Under the pieces are notes generated by a model that saw only the letters and a list, made by a program, of their open reading frames with translations, did not search any database and was not told the DNA's origin. A DNA stretch of 64,000 bases, taken from contig URCA01000005.1 in the NCBI GenBank assembly GCA_900546265.1, positions 62,001-126,000 on the forward strand, read 5' to 3'. A program made the position numbers and the translations under genes. This stretch comes from an uncultured Oscillospiraceae bacterium (GTDB lineage: Bacteria; Bacillota; Clostridia; Oscillospirales; Acutalibacteraceae). Shown here one piece after another: positions 16,201 to 24,430 of this stretch; position 1 is the first letter of the stretch; each line of letters starts with the position of its first letter.

Positions 16201-17642
16201 CGCAGCACGCCGCTGTTGTCCACGACCTTCCAGATATACTCTTTGGCATCGTCCCGTTCGTCCGCCGCCAGGTACAGCTTGGCGATCTGCAAATCCAGCA
16301 GGCCGCTCTTGTCCCCGCTCATCGGTTTTTTTGCGAGCAGGTAGTTCACCGCGCGGGTGATGTCAAGCAGAGAGGCCTGCTTACGCAGATCGTCCGCTTC
16401 ATTCATCAGCTGATCGTATTTGTCCTGCTGCGAGGGAAGCTGGGTATTGAGGCCGCCAGCTTCCGTCTCTTTTTTCTCCGCTTGCTCCAAAAGCTTCTGC
16501 GCTTCGCTGTCCAGTGCGGGATCGCTGCTGCTCTGGCCGCTCTTGACCTGCTGCGCAATTAAATCTGTATACACCACCAGGTTGTTTTCGCTGCCGTTCA
16601 GGCTGACCAGCTTCTGAGCCAGCGGACGCGCTTTGGCCCAACTTTCCTGCCGGGTATAGTATTTGATGGCTACCAGCAGAACGTCCTCGTCATCGGGATA
16701 AAGCGTCAACAGCTCTTCCACCGTGGCCGCGTCCAATTGGCTGAGATCGCCGAGCGTCATGGCCTTGTCCAGCCGATACAGCTCATCCGTTTTTTCGCTC
16801 ATCACATCGCCGGCGCCCCGCTTATCGCAGATTTCCCGTACCAGCTGCTCCATGCGTTCCTGCCGCTTCGCCTCTGTCATGGCCGTCGGATCCATATCCT
16901 CCTTGGCCAGAGGCAAATCCGCCGCCGTACCTGTCATTTCGCCGGTTGCGGCGTCGATCGACAGGCCGAGGACATCGGCGGACAGCGCGCGCACTTCCTG
17001 AACCAAGGGTTCCGTGGAGGCGTCCAGCTCCCCATCCCGCAGGAGCCTGTCCGCTTCAAAATAGGCGGTCAAATACTCCCGATCAATGGCGTCCGCCAAC
17101 AATGTGATCATGTCGCTGTCCTTCTCGGGGCATAGCTGCGCCTTTTCGCGGGCCACCTCGCCATGCCCGTCCAGCAGATATCGATAAGCAAAATCCAGGT
17201 TCATCCGGCGGGAACTTCCGCCGGCCAGGGACAGCACGACACCCGTACAGGCGCACAGCAGCCCCGAGGTCACCAGAGCCAGCAAGCACCAGTGCCCCAC
17301 GCTGCGGGCCATACGCAGCCGCTTGTGGCCCAGCAGATCCCCCACGAAAAACAAAGCGAACACGCCGCAGAGCGTCAGCAAGGGCGCCAACGGCAAGCCG
17401 TCTACCAACCTTCTTCCGCCAAGAGCCAGGCACACCGCGGCCAGCACCGCCGCCGCCCCTACCGCAAGAGGACCAGCGACAGAGCGTCGTTTTTTCTCGG
17501 GCAGCGGTGCCGGCGGCACGGACGCCTGCGAATCCGCCGGCGCCGCTTCTGTCGCCGCCGGACTGGCCGCCGACAAATCCTGCCCGCAATAGGGGCAGAC
17601 GCCCCCTTCCGGCACCGATTTTCCACAACGAAAACAAATCAC
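13236..17642 (-). CDS. Large zinc-ribbon / VWA membrane-anchored surface protein
   Basis: A 1468-residue protein. The chosen start is the GTG at 17642, which gives MICFRCGK and lies 11-13 bases after AGGAGAGG; a GTG three codons earlier is too close to that site. Order of parts: zinc ribbon (Cys3, Cys6, Cys16, Cys19), three hydrophobic helices (about 55-72, 85-103, 118-140), a helical region (to about 560), a von Willebrand A domain (about 605-785) with an intact metal site (DHSGSM, the Thr of GGTNISGG, LLTDGKDN), an IPT/TIG-like beta domain (about 847-924), and a long beta-rich C-terminal part. Three helices would place the zinc ribbon inside and the VWA outside the cell. Function unknown; adhesion or assembly of a surface structure is an inference. 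It has its own promoter. Confidence 0.85.
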   Translation of the reverse strand: MICFRCGKSVPEGGVCPYCGQDLSAASPAATEAAPADSQASVPPAPLPEKKRRSVAGPLAVGAAAVLAAVCLALGGRRLVDGLPLAPLLTLCGVFALFFVGDLLGHKRLRMARSVGHWCLLALVTSGLLCACTGVVLSLAGGSSRRMNLDFAYRYLLDGHGEVAREKAQLCPEKDSDMITLLADAIDREYLTAYFEADRLLRDGELDASTEPLVQEVRALSADVLGLSIDAATGEMTGTAADLPLAKEDMDPTAMTEAKRQERMEQLVREICDKRGAGDVMSEKTDELYRLDKAMTLGDLSQLDAATVEELLTLYPDDEDVLLVAIKYYTRQESWAKARPLAQKLVSLNGSENNLVVYTDLIAQQVKSGQSSSDPALDSEAQKLLEQAEKKETEAGGLNTQLPSQQDKYDQLMNEADDLRKQASLLDITRAVNYLLAKKPMSGDKSGLLDLQIAKLYLAADERDDAKEYIWKVVDNSGVLRQDSPIREPLQEVVGAYNTMEAGESDPALTMAVQRLVRAQSQDVVSSSGETVNGTMANFVTSTLKYDRLSVLIGKIDTKNYPTVRAYVNISGEKDRKFGAADGFVKSDFELFDTQFQIQDFKLIQDEEAAKISIALLMDHSGSMEGAPLKDAKLAAETCAENMDADTQRMALVPYDDSASVAVSLTNSSSKLVSGIRNLSAAGGTNISGGILTALGELEGVGGTRAIILLTDGKDNNSQEEMQKVLQKAKQQGVAIFTIGLGDVNKAYLRGIAQSTGGKFIAAESSTELADIYRLLQQYIVNNYCMEYTITDNPEADPRSLTVGIPDYAVDDVKAYRISGEEIPDEDEDTGIYPVSDEDLAVYALTPGSAAQGDISQGLTVTVRGSGFQKGMTVSVGNVALTNVKVKNAGELTGKLRGNLTAGVYAVKARLPDGRADTLYKGFRVFRAGTVSSVQLGNLFILADNIGVTSESGSRTQLTASGNVSVNGFLYSTSELTITPNAQLDDDDLSKAGRKAVYLGSNGSVDGEGKLYASYAQAVKTAESGNSLQSMVGHTFAENIFQGRDLVVRSGTFSMSVGESDTDFGAGGNGQAIADELRDYSLKFPGFTEVSAAKVTLYADRLQLDAEALDFGAIEDNLVSALTGGVAGTKKDREALVKTLGGEWERFFPLSGSLSVALGASDVRFGGEVKLSLPDDKKFFLFPVKKLGLKINSLDENYEYWNFDVSILMPGVKVINGSDQSDSSIDVAVGSYFWYPDSLEVAVTMDPGIPIFKVFNLTKVGGGMAGASGLFIQDDSVTKKDATLKVLAEADINVFKMLGWKQTGAARSITRWGELGKISDAQVLLNFSDLSLDIQADLELLQQKIASAEIGISTKKFLVKAGVGAELSCAGIDIGGELEAEVSVCWAGQNQDGVSALIGLGGNGHLRCSWANVNWENRKIGIEFTADVGTSSGTTLAVKVYCNDDWARAWYNSEGLMLWDKFHYEDTF

Positions 17643-17687
17643 GCTTTCCACACCTCTCCTGAAAAGGCTGTCTTCCTTCCAAAATAT

Positions 17688-17716
17688 AGTATAGCAATAA
17701 CCCCTTTTAATTTCAA
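17688..17716 (-). promoter_or_regulatory. Promoter of the VWA operon
   Basis: On the minus strand TTGAAA (17711-17716) and TATACT (17688-17693) are separated by 17 bases, about 45 bases upstream of the GTG start at 17642. Confidence 0.7.
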
Positions 17717-17751
17717 TGTCCATGCCGGCTAAAATTGAAAAGAAACCCCCA

Positions 17752-17781
17752 AAAAACAAGGCGGCGCCACAGCGCCGCCTT
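17752..17781 (-). terminator. Terminator of potABCD
   Basis: A 10-bp perfect stem, AAGGCGGCGC with GCGCCGCCTT around a 4-base loop, is followed on the minus strand by a run of T. It lies just after the potD stop. Confidence 0.9.
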
Positions 17782-17786
17782 GCCGG

Positions 17787-18875
17787 TTATTTGCTTTTAA
17801 GTTTAATCCAGAGGTCGTCCATCAGCTTATTGGTTTCGGCGGGGAGCGTCAGGAACACTTGCGTTTTTTCCATGATGGAAGCAGGCGGATAAAACACAGG
17901 GTTCTCCCCTACCGTCGGATCCAGCTGCTTGCGGGCCTCCGTCTGCGGGGTGGAATACCCCAGATATTCCGCATTGGCCTTGGCCACATCGGTGCGGCAG
18001 AGGAAATTGATGTAGGCCTCCGCCTCCGCCTTATGCTTGGTGTCCTTAGTCACGCACATGGCGTCCACGAAAAAGTTGGTTCCTTGCTCTGGCACGAAAT
18101 AGCCGATGTTTTCATTGCCGTCCTCTCCATACATCATGATGGAGCCGTCGCCAGAATAGTAAGGGGCCAGCCAGCCTTCCTCGTTGGGCATTTTGGTGAA
18201 AATCTGATCGTTGAAATAGCCCTGAACCAGCGGCTTCTGTCTGAGCAGCTCGTTATACGCGGCTTCCCATTCGGCCTTGTTGGTGGTATTCACTTTATAG
18301 CCCAGCTTGATGAGGGCGATACCGAAGGCGTCCCGCGGATTGTCAAACATATAGATTTTGTCCTTGTATTTCTCGTTCCACAGGATGTCCCAGCCCTGGG
18401 CCAGATCCTTTTCATCCACATGCTTTTTATTATAAAAAATACCTACCGTTCCCCAGGTATACGGAACGGAATATTCGTTGTTCGGATCGTAATCCAGATT
18501 CTTATACGCCTCGTCAATATACTGATAGTTAGGGATGTTGGCAAAATCCAGTTTGGCCAGCAGATTCTCATTGATCAGCTTGCCCACCATATAGTCCGAA
18601 GGAAACAGGACGTCGTAATCCGCTGCGCCCGAGCTGATGATGGTGTACATGGATTCATTGTTCTCAAACGTCTTGTAATTGACCTTGATACCGGTCTCCT
18701 CGGTGAACTTTTCATTGACGTTGAAATCTTCATCGTCGATGTATTCGCCCCAGTTATAGACGTTGAGCGTCACATTCTTTTTGCCACCGCTGCCCTCGTC
18801 CGTGTCGCCCGCAGAGCATCCGGCGAAAATCCCGGCCGTCAGCACGGCCACCAGCAGTATCGCGATTTTTTTCAC
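17787..18875 (-). CDS. potD: Spermidine/putrescine-binding lipoprotein PotD
   Basis: A 362-residue polyamine-binding protein delivering spermidine or putrescine to PotBC. A signal peptide ends in a lipobox FAGCSAG with Cys20 as anchor. LNVYNWGEYIDDEDF, the DVLFPSDYMV segment and the WGTVGIFYNKK region are typical of PotD. The start codon is GTG at 18875 directly after the potC stop (TAAGTG), with AAGGGAGAT upstream inside potC, so translation is probably coupled. It is the last gene of the operon and is followed by a strong terminator. Confidence 0.93.
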   Translation of the reverse strand: MKKIAILLVAVLTAGIFAGCSAGDTDEGSGGKKNVTLNVYNWGEYIDDEDFNVNEKFTEETGIKVNYKTFENNESMYTIISSGAADYDVLFPSDYMVGKLINENLLAKLDFANIPNYQYIDEAYKNLDYDPNNEYSVPYTWGTVGIFYNKKHVDEKDLAQGWDILWNEKYKDKIYMFDNPRDAFGIALIKLGYKVNTTNKAEWEAAYNELLRQKPLVQGYFNDQIFTKMPNEEGWLAPYYSGDGSIMMYGEDGNENIGYFVPEQGTNFFVDAMCVTKDTKHKAEAEAYINFLCRTDVAKANAEYLGYSTPQTEARKQLDPTVGENPVFYPPASIMEKTQVFLTLPAETNKLMDDLWIKLKSK

Positions 18876-19685
18876 TTATCTATCTCCCTTTTTCTTATTT
18901 TTACCCCCCAGATCGCGGATCTGGCGGATATTTACGAGTAATAAGAGCAGCAGCACCGTGCCAAACATGAGGGTAGACAGCGCATTGATTTCCGGGGTAA
19001 CCGGCTTTTTCGTCATGGAATAGATGGTCACCGACAGGGTCTGCGCCGTGGAACCCGAATTGAACAGGCTGATAACAAAGTCATCCAGGGACATGGTAAA
19101 GGCCATGAGCGCCCCGGTGACGACGCCGGGCATGATTTCCGGCAGCACCACCTTGAAAAAGGCAGACAGTGGATGACAGCCTAAATCGAGGGCTGCCTCA
19201 TACATATGCTTATTCATCTGCCGCAGCTTGGGCATTACCTGCAGCACCACGTAGGGGATGCAAAAGGTGATATGCGCCAGCAAAAGGGTGCCGAAGCCGA
19301 GTTTCAGCAGGCCGGTGGCCCGGAACAGGAACACAAACATCAGCATCATCGAAATGCCAGTGACAATTTCCGGATTCACCATAGGAATATTGTTGACCGC
19401 CATCAGGGTTTTACGCAGCTTGGCGTTCATACCGTACATGCCCACAGCGGCGGCCGTACCGATCACGGTGGCGATAATCGCCGCCAGAAAGGCCACGAGC
19501 AGCGTCAGCTTCAAGGAATCCAGAATCAGGTCGTTATGAAACAGGTCGGAATACCATTTGGTGGTAAAGCCATGCCAGACGGCCCGGTTCTTGGAATTGT
19601 TGAAGGAGAAAACGATGAGCACCACGATGGGGGCATACAGAAAGATAAAAATTAAGGTATTGTAGATACGGGAGAGTGTTTTCAT
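18876..19685 (-). CDS. potC: Polyamine ABC transporter permease PotC
   Basis: A 269-residue permease with about six membrane helices. The ATPase-docking loop is AALDLGCHPLSAFFKVVLPEIMPG. The ATG at 19685 overlaps the potB stop (ATGA); a longer frame to 19745 would run inside potB and is not needed. RIYNTLIFIFLYAPIVVLIVFSFN is the typical PotC N-terminus. It pairs with PotB to form the channel for polyamine import. Confidence 0.93.
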   Translation of the reverse strand: MKTLSRIYNTLIFIFLYAPIVVLIVFSFNNSKNRAVWHGFTTKWYSDLFHNDLILDSLKLTLLVAFLAAIIATVIGTAAAVGMYGMNAKLRKTLMAVNNIPMVNPEIVTGISMMLMFVFLFRATGLLKLGFGTLLLAHITFCIPYVVLQVMPKLRQMNKHMYEAALDLGCHPLSAFFKVVLPEIMPGVVTGALMAFTMSLDDFVISLFNSGSTAQTLSVTIYSMTKKPVTPEINALSTLMFGTVLLLLLLVNIRQIRDLGGKNKKKGDR

Positions 19686-20503
19686 GCCATCATCCCTCCC
19701 AAATCCTCGTCGTCCTTGTCGACCAGGTGCATCAGTGCCATGCACAGGAGCATCAGCACCATCAGCACCAGGGATAGGGCCGCGCCCACATTATAATTCC
19801 GTCCGCTGCCGGCGAACATCATTTCAATGACATCGCCGATAAGCATCTTCTTGCCGCCACCCAGCAGCTTCGTGATGACAAAGGTGCTCACCGCCGGGAC
19901 AAACACCATGGTGATGCCGGTCACGATCCCCGGCACGGACATGGGGAGCACCACCCGGCGGAATACGTTCCAGAAACCGGCGCCCAGATCCTGCGCCGCC
20001 TCAATCACGCGGTCATCCATTTTAGCCATGACCGAATACAGGGGCAGCACCATAAAGGGCAGAAAGTTGTAAACCATGCCCAGGACCACCGCTCCGTCGG
20101 TATTGATCATATGGACAGGCCCCAAGCCGAGAAGGCCGAGGAACTGATTGATAAGCCCCTTGTCCTCCAGGAGCGTCATCCAAGCCAGGGTGCGCAGCAG
20201 AAAATTCATCCACATGGGCAGCATGACGATCAAAACCATAGTTTGCTGCACCCTTTCGGAAGAACGGGCGATGCTGAAAGCCAGGGGATAGGCCAGGACA
20301 AGACACAGAATCGTTGCAAGACCGCCTTGGGCGATGGAGTCCAGAAAGGTGCCGGCATAATCCCCGATGGCACGGATGTTGTCCAGTGTGAAGGAGCCCT
20401 GCGCATCGGTAAAAGCGAACCAGGCCACAATGCCCAGGGGAACGACGGTGAACAACACCATCCACACCGCGAAGGGCGCTGCGGCGCAGCGGGTGTTTTT
20501 CAT
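19682..20503 (-). CDS. potB: Polyamine ABC transporter permease PotB
   Basis: A 273-residue permease, first of the two channel subunits. The docking loop is AAQDLGAGFWNVFRRVVLPMSVPG near residues 165-188. Membrane helices begin at about residue 9, and the segment LPMWMNFLLRTLAWMTLLEDKG is strongly PotB-like. The ATG overlaps the end of potA by four bases, so the whole operon is translationally linked. Confidence 0.93.
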   Translation of the reverse strand: MKNTRCAAAPFAVWMVLFTVVPLGIVAWFAFTDAQGSFTLDNIRAIGDYAGTFLDSIAQGGLATILCLVLAYPLAFSIARSSERVQQTMVLIVMLPMWMNFLLRTLAWMTLLEDKGLINQFLGLLGLGPVHMINTDGAVVLGMVYNFLPFMVLPLYSVMAKMDDRVIEAAQDLGAGFWNVFRRVVLPMSVPGIVTGITMVFVPAVSTFVITKLLGGGKKMLIGDVIEMMFAGSGRNYNVGAALSLVLMVLMLLCMALMHLVDKDDEDLGGMMA

Positions 20504-21648
20504 CCGTTATCCTCCTCGCTTTCCTCGTGCACCAGATCCGCCTCGGGGTCGGCCATTTCCTCAAACTCCTCCGAATAGGAGCTGTAGTCGCCGAACATGC
20601 CGGAATAGGCGGACTTCTTCATGATATGGATATCCTCCGGGTTGAGGACAATACCGATAACGGTATCGGGAGCATAGTAGTCCGTGGTTTGGATCAACCA
20701 CTTGAAGCCCTTGAAATCGACGATGGTTTCGTAATGAACGCCCTTAAAGGTCACGCCGGTCACGGTACCAATAAGGTGTCCCTTGTCCGGCTCCACGATA
20801 TCGATATCCTCTGGACGGATCACCACGTCCACCGGCTCCTTCTGCGCAAAGCCGGCGTCCAGGCACTTGAACTTCCGGCCGAAAAATTCCACCAAATAGT
20901 CCTCATGCATCACGCCGTCCAAAATATTGCTTTCACCGATGAAATCCGCCACAAAGGCGTTTTTCGGTTCGTTATAAATATCCTGCGGGGTGCCGATTTG
21001 CTGAATTTCGCCGCCGTCCATGACCACGACGGTATCCGACATGGACAGGGCTTCCTCCTGATCGTGGGTCACATAGATAAAGGTGATCCCTAGGCTTTTC
21101 TGAATATTTTTCAGTTCCACCTGCATATCCTTGCGCAGCTTGAGGTCCAGCGCGGCCAGCGGCTCATCGAGCAGCAGGACCTTCGGATGGTTAGCCAGCG
21201 CCCGGGCGATAGCCACCCGCTGCTGCTGCCCGCCGGATAAGGTCTGCACGCCCCGCTTCTCAAAGCCGACCAGATTGACCAGCTTAAGCATCCGGGCCAC
21301 GGTGTCTTTGATTTCGGCGTTGCTCTTCTTCTGCACCCGCATGCCAAAGGCGACATTTTCGTAGACGTTCAGATGCGGGAACAGGGCATACCGCTGAAAA
21401 ATGGTATTGACGGCCCGTTTGTGCGGCGGCAGCTGATTGATGCGTTTGCCTTCAAAAAAGACATCGCCGCTGTCCGGTGTGATGAAGCCGCCGATAATCC
21501 GCAGCGTGGTTGTCTTCCCGCAACCGGAAGGGCCCAGCAGGGTGACAAACTCTCCATCCGAGATGCTGAGATTCAAACGGCTCAGCACCTGTTCCCCATC
21601 GAACGACATCGCAATGTCTTTGAGTTGGATAATATTGGTGTTTTCCAT
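20500..21648 (-). CDS. potA: Spermidine/putrescine ABC transporter ATP-binding protein PotA
   Basis: A 382-residue ATPase for polyamine import. Walker A is GPSGCGKT, the signature is LSGGQQQRVAIA, Walker B is VLLLDEPLAALD, and the switch His lies in VTHDQEEA; a C-terminal TOBE-like regulatory domain follows from about residue 240. The start is the ATG at 21648, eight bases after AAAGGGGGA; the frame extends further upstream to 21912, but that part has no homologous look and lies in the leader. The ribosome-binding site is the 3' half of a perfect 10-base inverted repeat, so translation may be controlled by RNA folding. Confidence 0.94.
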   Translation of the reverse strand: MENTNIIQLKDIAMSFDGEQVLSRLNLSISDGEFVTLLGPSGCGKTTTLRIIGGFITPDSGDVFFEGKRINQLPPHKRAVNTIFQRYALFPHLNVYENVAFGMRVQKKSNAEIKDTVARMLKLVNLVGFEKRGVQTLSGGQQQRVAIARALANHPKVLLLDEPLAALDLKLRKDMQVELKNIQKSLGITFIYVTHDQEEALSMSDTVVVMDGGEIQQIGTPQDIYNEPKNAFVADFIGESNILDGVMHEDYLVEFFGRKFKCLDAGFAQKEPVDVVIRPEDIDIVEPDKGHLIGTVTGVTFKGVHYETIVDFKGFKWLIQTTDYYAPDTVIGIVLNPEDIHIMKKSAYSGMFGDYSSYSEEFEEMADPEADLVHEESEEDNG

Positions 21649-21660
21649 GACAATGCATCC

Positions 21661-21745
21661 CCCTTTGCGGTAATAGAATTTCCTGAGCCGGCCTGAACCA
21701 GCCATCGGAAACCGCTGTATCCTTGACAACGCCCTCCGCAAAGGG
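21661..21745 (-). promoter_or_regulatory. Inverted repeat covering the potA ribosome-binding site
   Basis: On the coding strand CCCTTTGCGG (complement of 21736-21745) is followed 65 bases later by CCGCAAAGGG (complement of 21661-21670), which continues into the potA Shine-Dalgarno AAAGGGGGA. The two 10-base arms are perfectly complementary. Paired, they would hide the ribosome-binding site. I do not recognise a known riboswitch class. Confidence 0.6.
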
Positions 21746-21828
21746 TTTTTCACAATCTCGCCGATCGGCGGAGACTGCGGCGCTGCGTGGATACCGCTTA
21801 TGCGATGTGCCAGATGCATGTTCACGCG

Positions 21829-21861
21829 AAAAAATCCCGCCCGGTTCTGCCGGGTGGGATT
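21829..21861 (-). terminator. Terminator-type hairpin inside the potABCD leader
   Basis: On the minus strand a 12-pair stem (AATCCCACCCGG with CCGGGCGGGATT, one G-T pair) is followed by TTTTTT. It begins only about 16 bases after the expected transcription start, so it could attenuate the operon. Confidence 0.75.
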
Positions 21862-21883
21862 CCGGAATGTGAACAACAATAAC

Positions 21884-21912
21884 AATATAGAGAACAATGC
21901 AGGAAATGTCAA
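21884..21912 (-). promoter_or_regulatory. Promoter of potABCD
   Basis: TTGACA (21907-21912) and TATATT (21884-21889) on the minus strand have a 17-base spacer. The start of RNA would be near 21877, which gives a leader of about 230 bases. Confidence 0.8.
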
Positions 21913-22124
21913 GATATTTTCGCATTTTCTCGAAAAAAATGTGATTCTTCCGCATTTGAGAGCTATTGTTGTTCATTTCGCTTGCATAATCTCGTTTTTC
22001 CTCCGGTTTTCTCCGTCTCCCTCAACTCTTCAACGAACTTCCTGTTTACTCGACAGCATGCTGACCGACTGGCTACCCGTCGCCCGGTACCGCTCCTGCA
22101 TAAAAGCCTTTAAAAGGAGCCAAT

Positions 22125-22982
22125 TTAATCAACTTCTACCACAAAGTCTTTTTGTTGTAAGCTGAAGCCGGTCATTGAAAAACGGAGCGGATCCAGCATC
22201 AATATCAGCTGGCCGTCATTGGCCTTGGAGGTGCAGACCAGCAGCAGTTCGCTGTCCGTCGTCAGAGCATTGGCCGCATATAAATCGTTCTCTGTAAAGG
22301 AGGAGGGAAGCCAGCCGTTGCTTTGTATATTCTTGAGCTGCTGCCAAACCGGCAATCCTTCCGCCTCCCCGTCGGATAGGGCCTGCCGCAGATCCCAGCC
22401 GCCCTGCTGAATCGTAAACCGATCATAGGCTGTATCGGACGGTTCTGTCCGATAGTGAAAATAAACCAGTTCCATCCGATAGTCAAAAACGCAATCCACC
22501 CAGACAGCCGAACGCACTCCCTTTTCATCTGCCGTTTCCAGGCGATAATTCGCCAAATAATAGAGCGGCCGATCGTTTTCATCCCGTCCTTTTTTCATAG
22601 AGGCGGCTGGCTGGCTGGTATCTTCTACGGCGGTTAGGATTTGCGCCTTATTTTGGTCTTCGGACAGGCAGATGTACAGCCAATCGAATATCTGCCAAAG
22701 ACGTACGCCCAAAGCCGCCTTATCCGACTCGGACAGGCTGGACACCCGAGCGGCGTCGTACAGATTCCACGGGTACAGCGTCAGGGTTTCTTCTATGGCC
22801 TCGTAAACCGGGGCGGGCGCAAGCAATTCCTTTTCCAAAGGCAGCACCTTATTCTCATAGGTGGGAAGCAGGGCGTTCATCCCAAGAGCCAGAAACAGCC
22901 CCAGCGCCACCGCGGCGGCGGCCAGCCAGCTCATCAGCAGCCAGTCTTTCCGTATGCGCTTTTTTCGTTTTCCGCTGCTCAT
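22125..22982 (-). CDS. Membrane-anchored protein downstream of a sensor kinase
   Basis: A 285-residue protein with a basic N-terminus (KRKKRIRKD) and a single helix at about residues 14-36, leaving some 245 residues outside the membrane. It overlaps the histidine-kinase gene by four bases (ATGA), so it belongs to that two-component operon. I do not recognise the family. The outer part is acidic and helical, then turns beta-rich. Proteins encoded just after a kinase often modulate its sensing domain; that role is only an inference here. Confidence 0.7.
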   Translation of the reverse strand: MSSGKRKKRIRKDWLLMSWLAAAAVALGLFLALGMNALLPTYENKVLPLEKELLAPAPVYEAIEETLTLYPWNLYDAARVSSLSESDKAALGVRLWQIFDWLYICLSEDQNKAQILTAVEDTSQPAASMKKGRDENDRPLYYLANYRLETADEKGVRSAVWVDCVFDYRMELVYFHYRTEPSDTAYDRFTIQQGGWDLRQALSDGEAEGLPVWQQLKNIQSNGWLPSSFTENDLYAANALTTDSELLLVCTSKANDGQLILMLDPLRFSMTGFSLQQKDFVVEVD

Positions 22983-24409
22983 GCTTCCGCCTCCCCGTCA
23001 AATGTGAGATAAACCTGCGTGCCTTTTCCCAATTCGCTTTCAATGGTCAGCCGTATCCCGTGCAGCCGAGCAATCTCTACACACAGGGCGAGGCCGAGGC
23101 CCGCTCCCCCTGCTTTTCTAGATCGCACTTTATCCAGCATATAAAAAGGCTGTACGATTTTGGCGATCTCTTTCTGCGGAATTCCCATCCCGGAGTCGGA
23201 CACGATCAAGACCAGATGACCATCCGGCGCAAGCCCGCCTAAAAACTCCACCGTCTGCCCCGCCTTCGAGGCTTTCATCGCGTTATCCGCCAAATTGTAC
23301 AGCAGCGATTTGAACAGCTCTTTATCTACACGCACCTCCACGTCGGGAACCACGCAGCGCAGATTCATTTCCCGCAGGGCGAGGGAAGGCTGGAGGGAAA
23401 TCTCCACCTCCCGAACGAGATCAGGCAGGGATATCCGCTGAAAATCCAACTGGGTGTTCCCTACCGTAATCAGTTCCATCAACTTGCCGGAAAGAGAGCG
23501 CAGTCGTTTGGTTTCCTCGACGATGACACCGGCGTACTCGCGCCGTTCGGCTTCCGTCACGACCTTTTTGACGCGCAGAATATCGGCAAAGCCCAGGATG
23601 GAGGTCAGCGGCGTCTTCATCTCATGCGCCAAATTGGCGATAAAGGTTTTCTGATTATCCGCCACCTGTTCCAGGCTGTCGACGTTGGTTTCAATGGAAT
23701 CGGCCATTCGATTGACGTTGCGGGCCAGCTCGGCGAGTTCGCTGTGGCCGGCGATTTGGAGCCGTTTCTGATAATCCCCCTGGGCAATACGGCGCATAGC
23801 GTAATTCACCTTTTGCAGCGGGCGCATCAGCCACCAGACCATCACCAGCAGCAGGCCGGCCACCACCAGAGACAGCACCAGACTCAGCGTGCGCACATAC
23901 CGCAGCTGTTCGCGGCGGAGAACCGACAGATCCGTTGCGTCCGTCATGGTGACCAGGATATAGTCCACCTTTTCCATGGAGATCTGAGAGCCGACCAGCA
24001 AACAGCTCCGGGCATCCTGGGTAATAAATTTCAGCTGAGGAGCTTCCGCTGTCACAGCTTTTACCACGTCCAGCTCCTGGGCTTCTTCCATCACGCCGGT
24101 GGTGGATATGCGTTTGCCGGCCCGGTAGAGGGACACGCCGGCGCCTCGCTTTTTCTGGGAGTCCAGCACTTTTTCCACGACGGCATAGGTATCCTCCTCG
24201 CTCAGCAGGGTTTTATTCTGCTGCAGGCGGGTCACTGTCACGGTGTTTTGCACGGCGGCGGCCACCAGGCTGTGTTCGGACGCCGCCCGCTTCTGTTCCT
24301 GTTGAAACAGCATGTTTTGGCTCTGAGACAGCAGCAAAAAAGACGTGCCGTCCACCGCCAGCATAACCAGCAGCAGCGTGCCGATAAATATTTTATGCCA
24401 GAGCTTCAT
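22979..24409 (-). CDS. Membrane sensor histidine kinase
   Basis: A 476-residue kinase. Helices at about 7-28 and 173-195 flank an outside sensor region, followed by HAMP (about 195-245), the dimerisation domain with FIANLAHEMKTPL and phospho-acceptor His262, and a C-terminal ATPase domain with NLADNAMKAS, SDSGMGIP and GGAGLGLAL boxes. It phosphorylates the response regulator encoded 21 bases upstream. The signal is unknown. The kinase is flanked downstream by an overlapping accessory membrane-protein gene, giving a three-gene sensory operon. Confidence 0.93.
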   Translation of the reverse strand: MKLWHKIFIGTLLLVMLAVDGTSFLLLSQSQNMLFQQEQKRAASEHSLVAAAVQNTVTVTRLQQNKTLLSEEDTYAVVEKVLDSQKKRGAGVSLYRAGKRISTTGVMEEAQELDVVKAVTAEAPQLKFITQDARSCLLVGSQISMEKVDYILVTMTDATDLSVLRREQLRYVRTLSLVLSLVVAGLLLVMVWWLMRPLQKVNYAMRRIAQGDYQKRLQIAGHSELAELARNVNRMADSIETNVDSLEQVADNQKTFIANLAHEMKTPLTSILGFADILRVKKVVTEAERREYAGVIVEETKRLRSLSGKLMELITVGNTQLDFQRISLPDLVREVEISLQPSLALREMNLRCVVPDVEVRVDKELFKSLLYNLADNAMKASKAGQTVEFLGGLAPDGHLVLIVSDSGMGIPQKEIAKIVQPFYMLDKVRSRKAGGAGLGLALCVEIARLHGIRLTIESELGKGTQVYLTFDGEAEA

Positions 24410-24430
24410 CGGCCCACCACTCTCTTTCGC

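Larger units (their letters stand above)
21649..22124 (-). other. Long potABCD leader and spacer without genes
   Basis: No credible gene lies in these 476 bases. The left part (to about 21880) is the transcribed leader of potABCD: promoter, an immediate terminator-type hairpin, and an inverted repeat over the potA ribosome-binding site. The right part (about 21913-22124) is AT-richer spacer between that promoter and the end of the two-component accessory gene at 22125; I see no clear terminator for that gene, only a weak GCTCC/GGAGC pairing near 22090-22120. Confidence 0.6.

Noticed and set aside
15036..16562. 508-codon frame opposite the VWA gene
   Set aside because: Antisense shadow; the VWA metal motifs are on the other strand.
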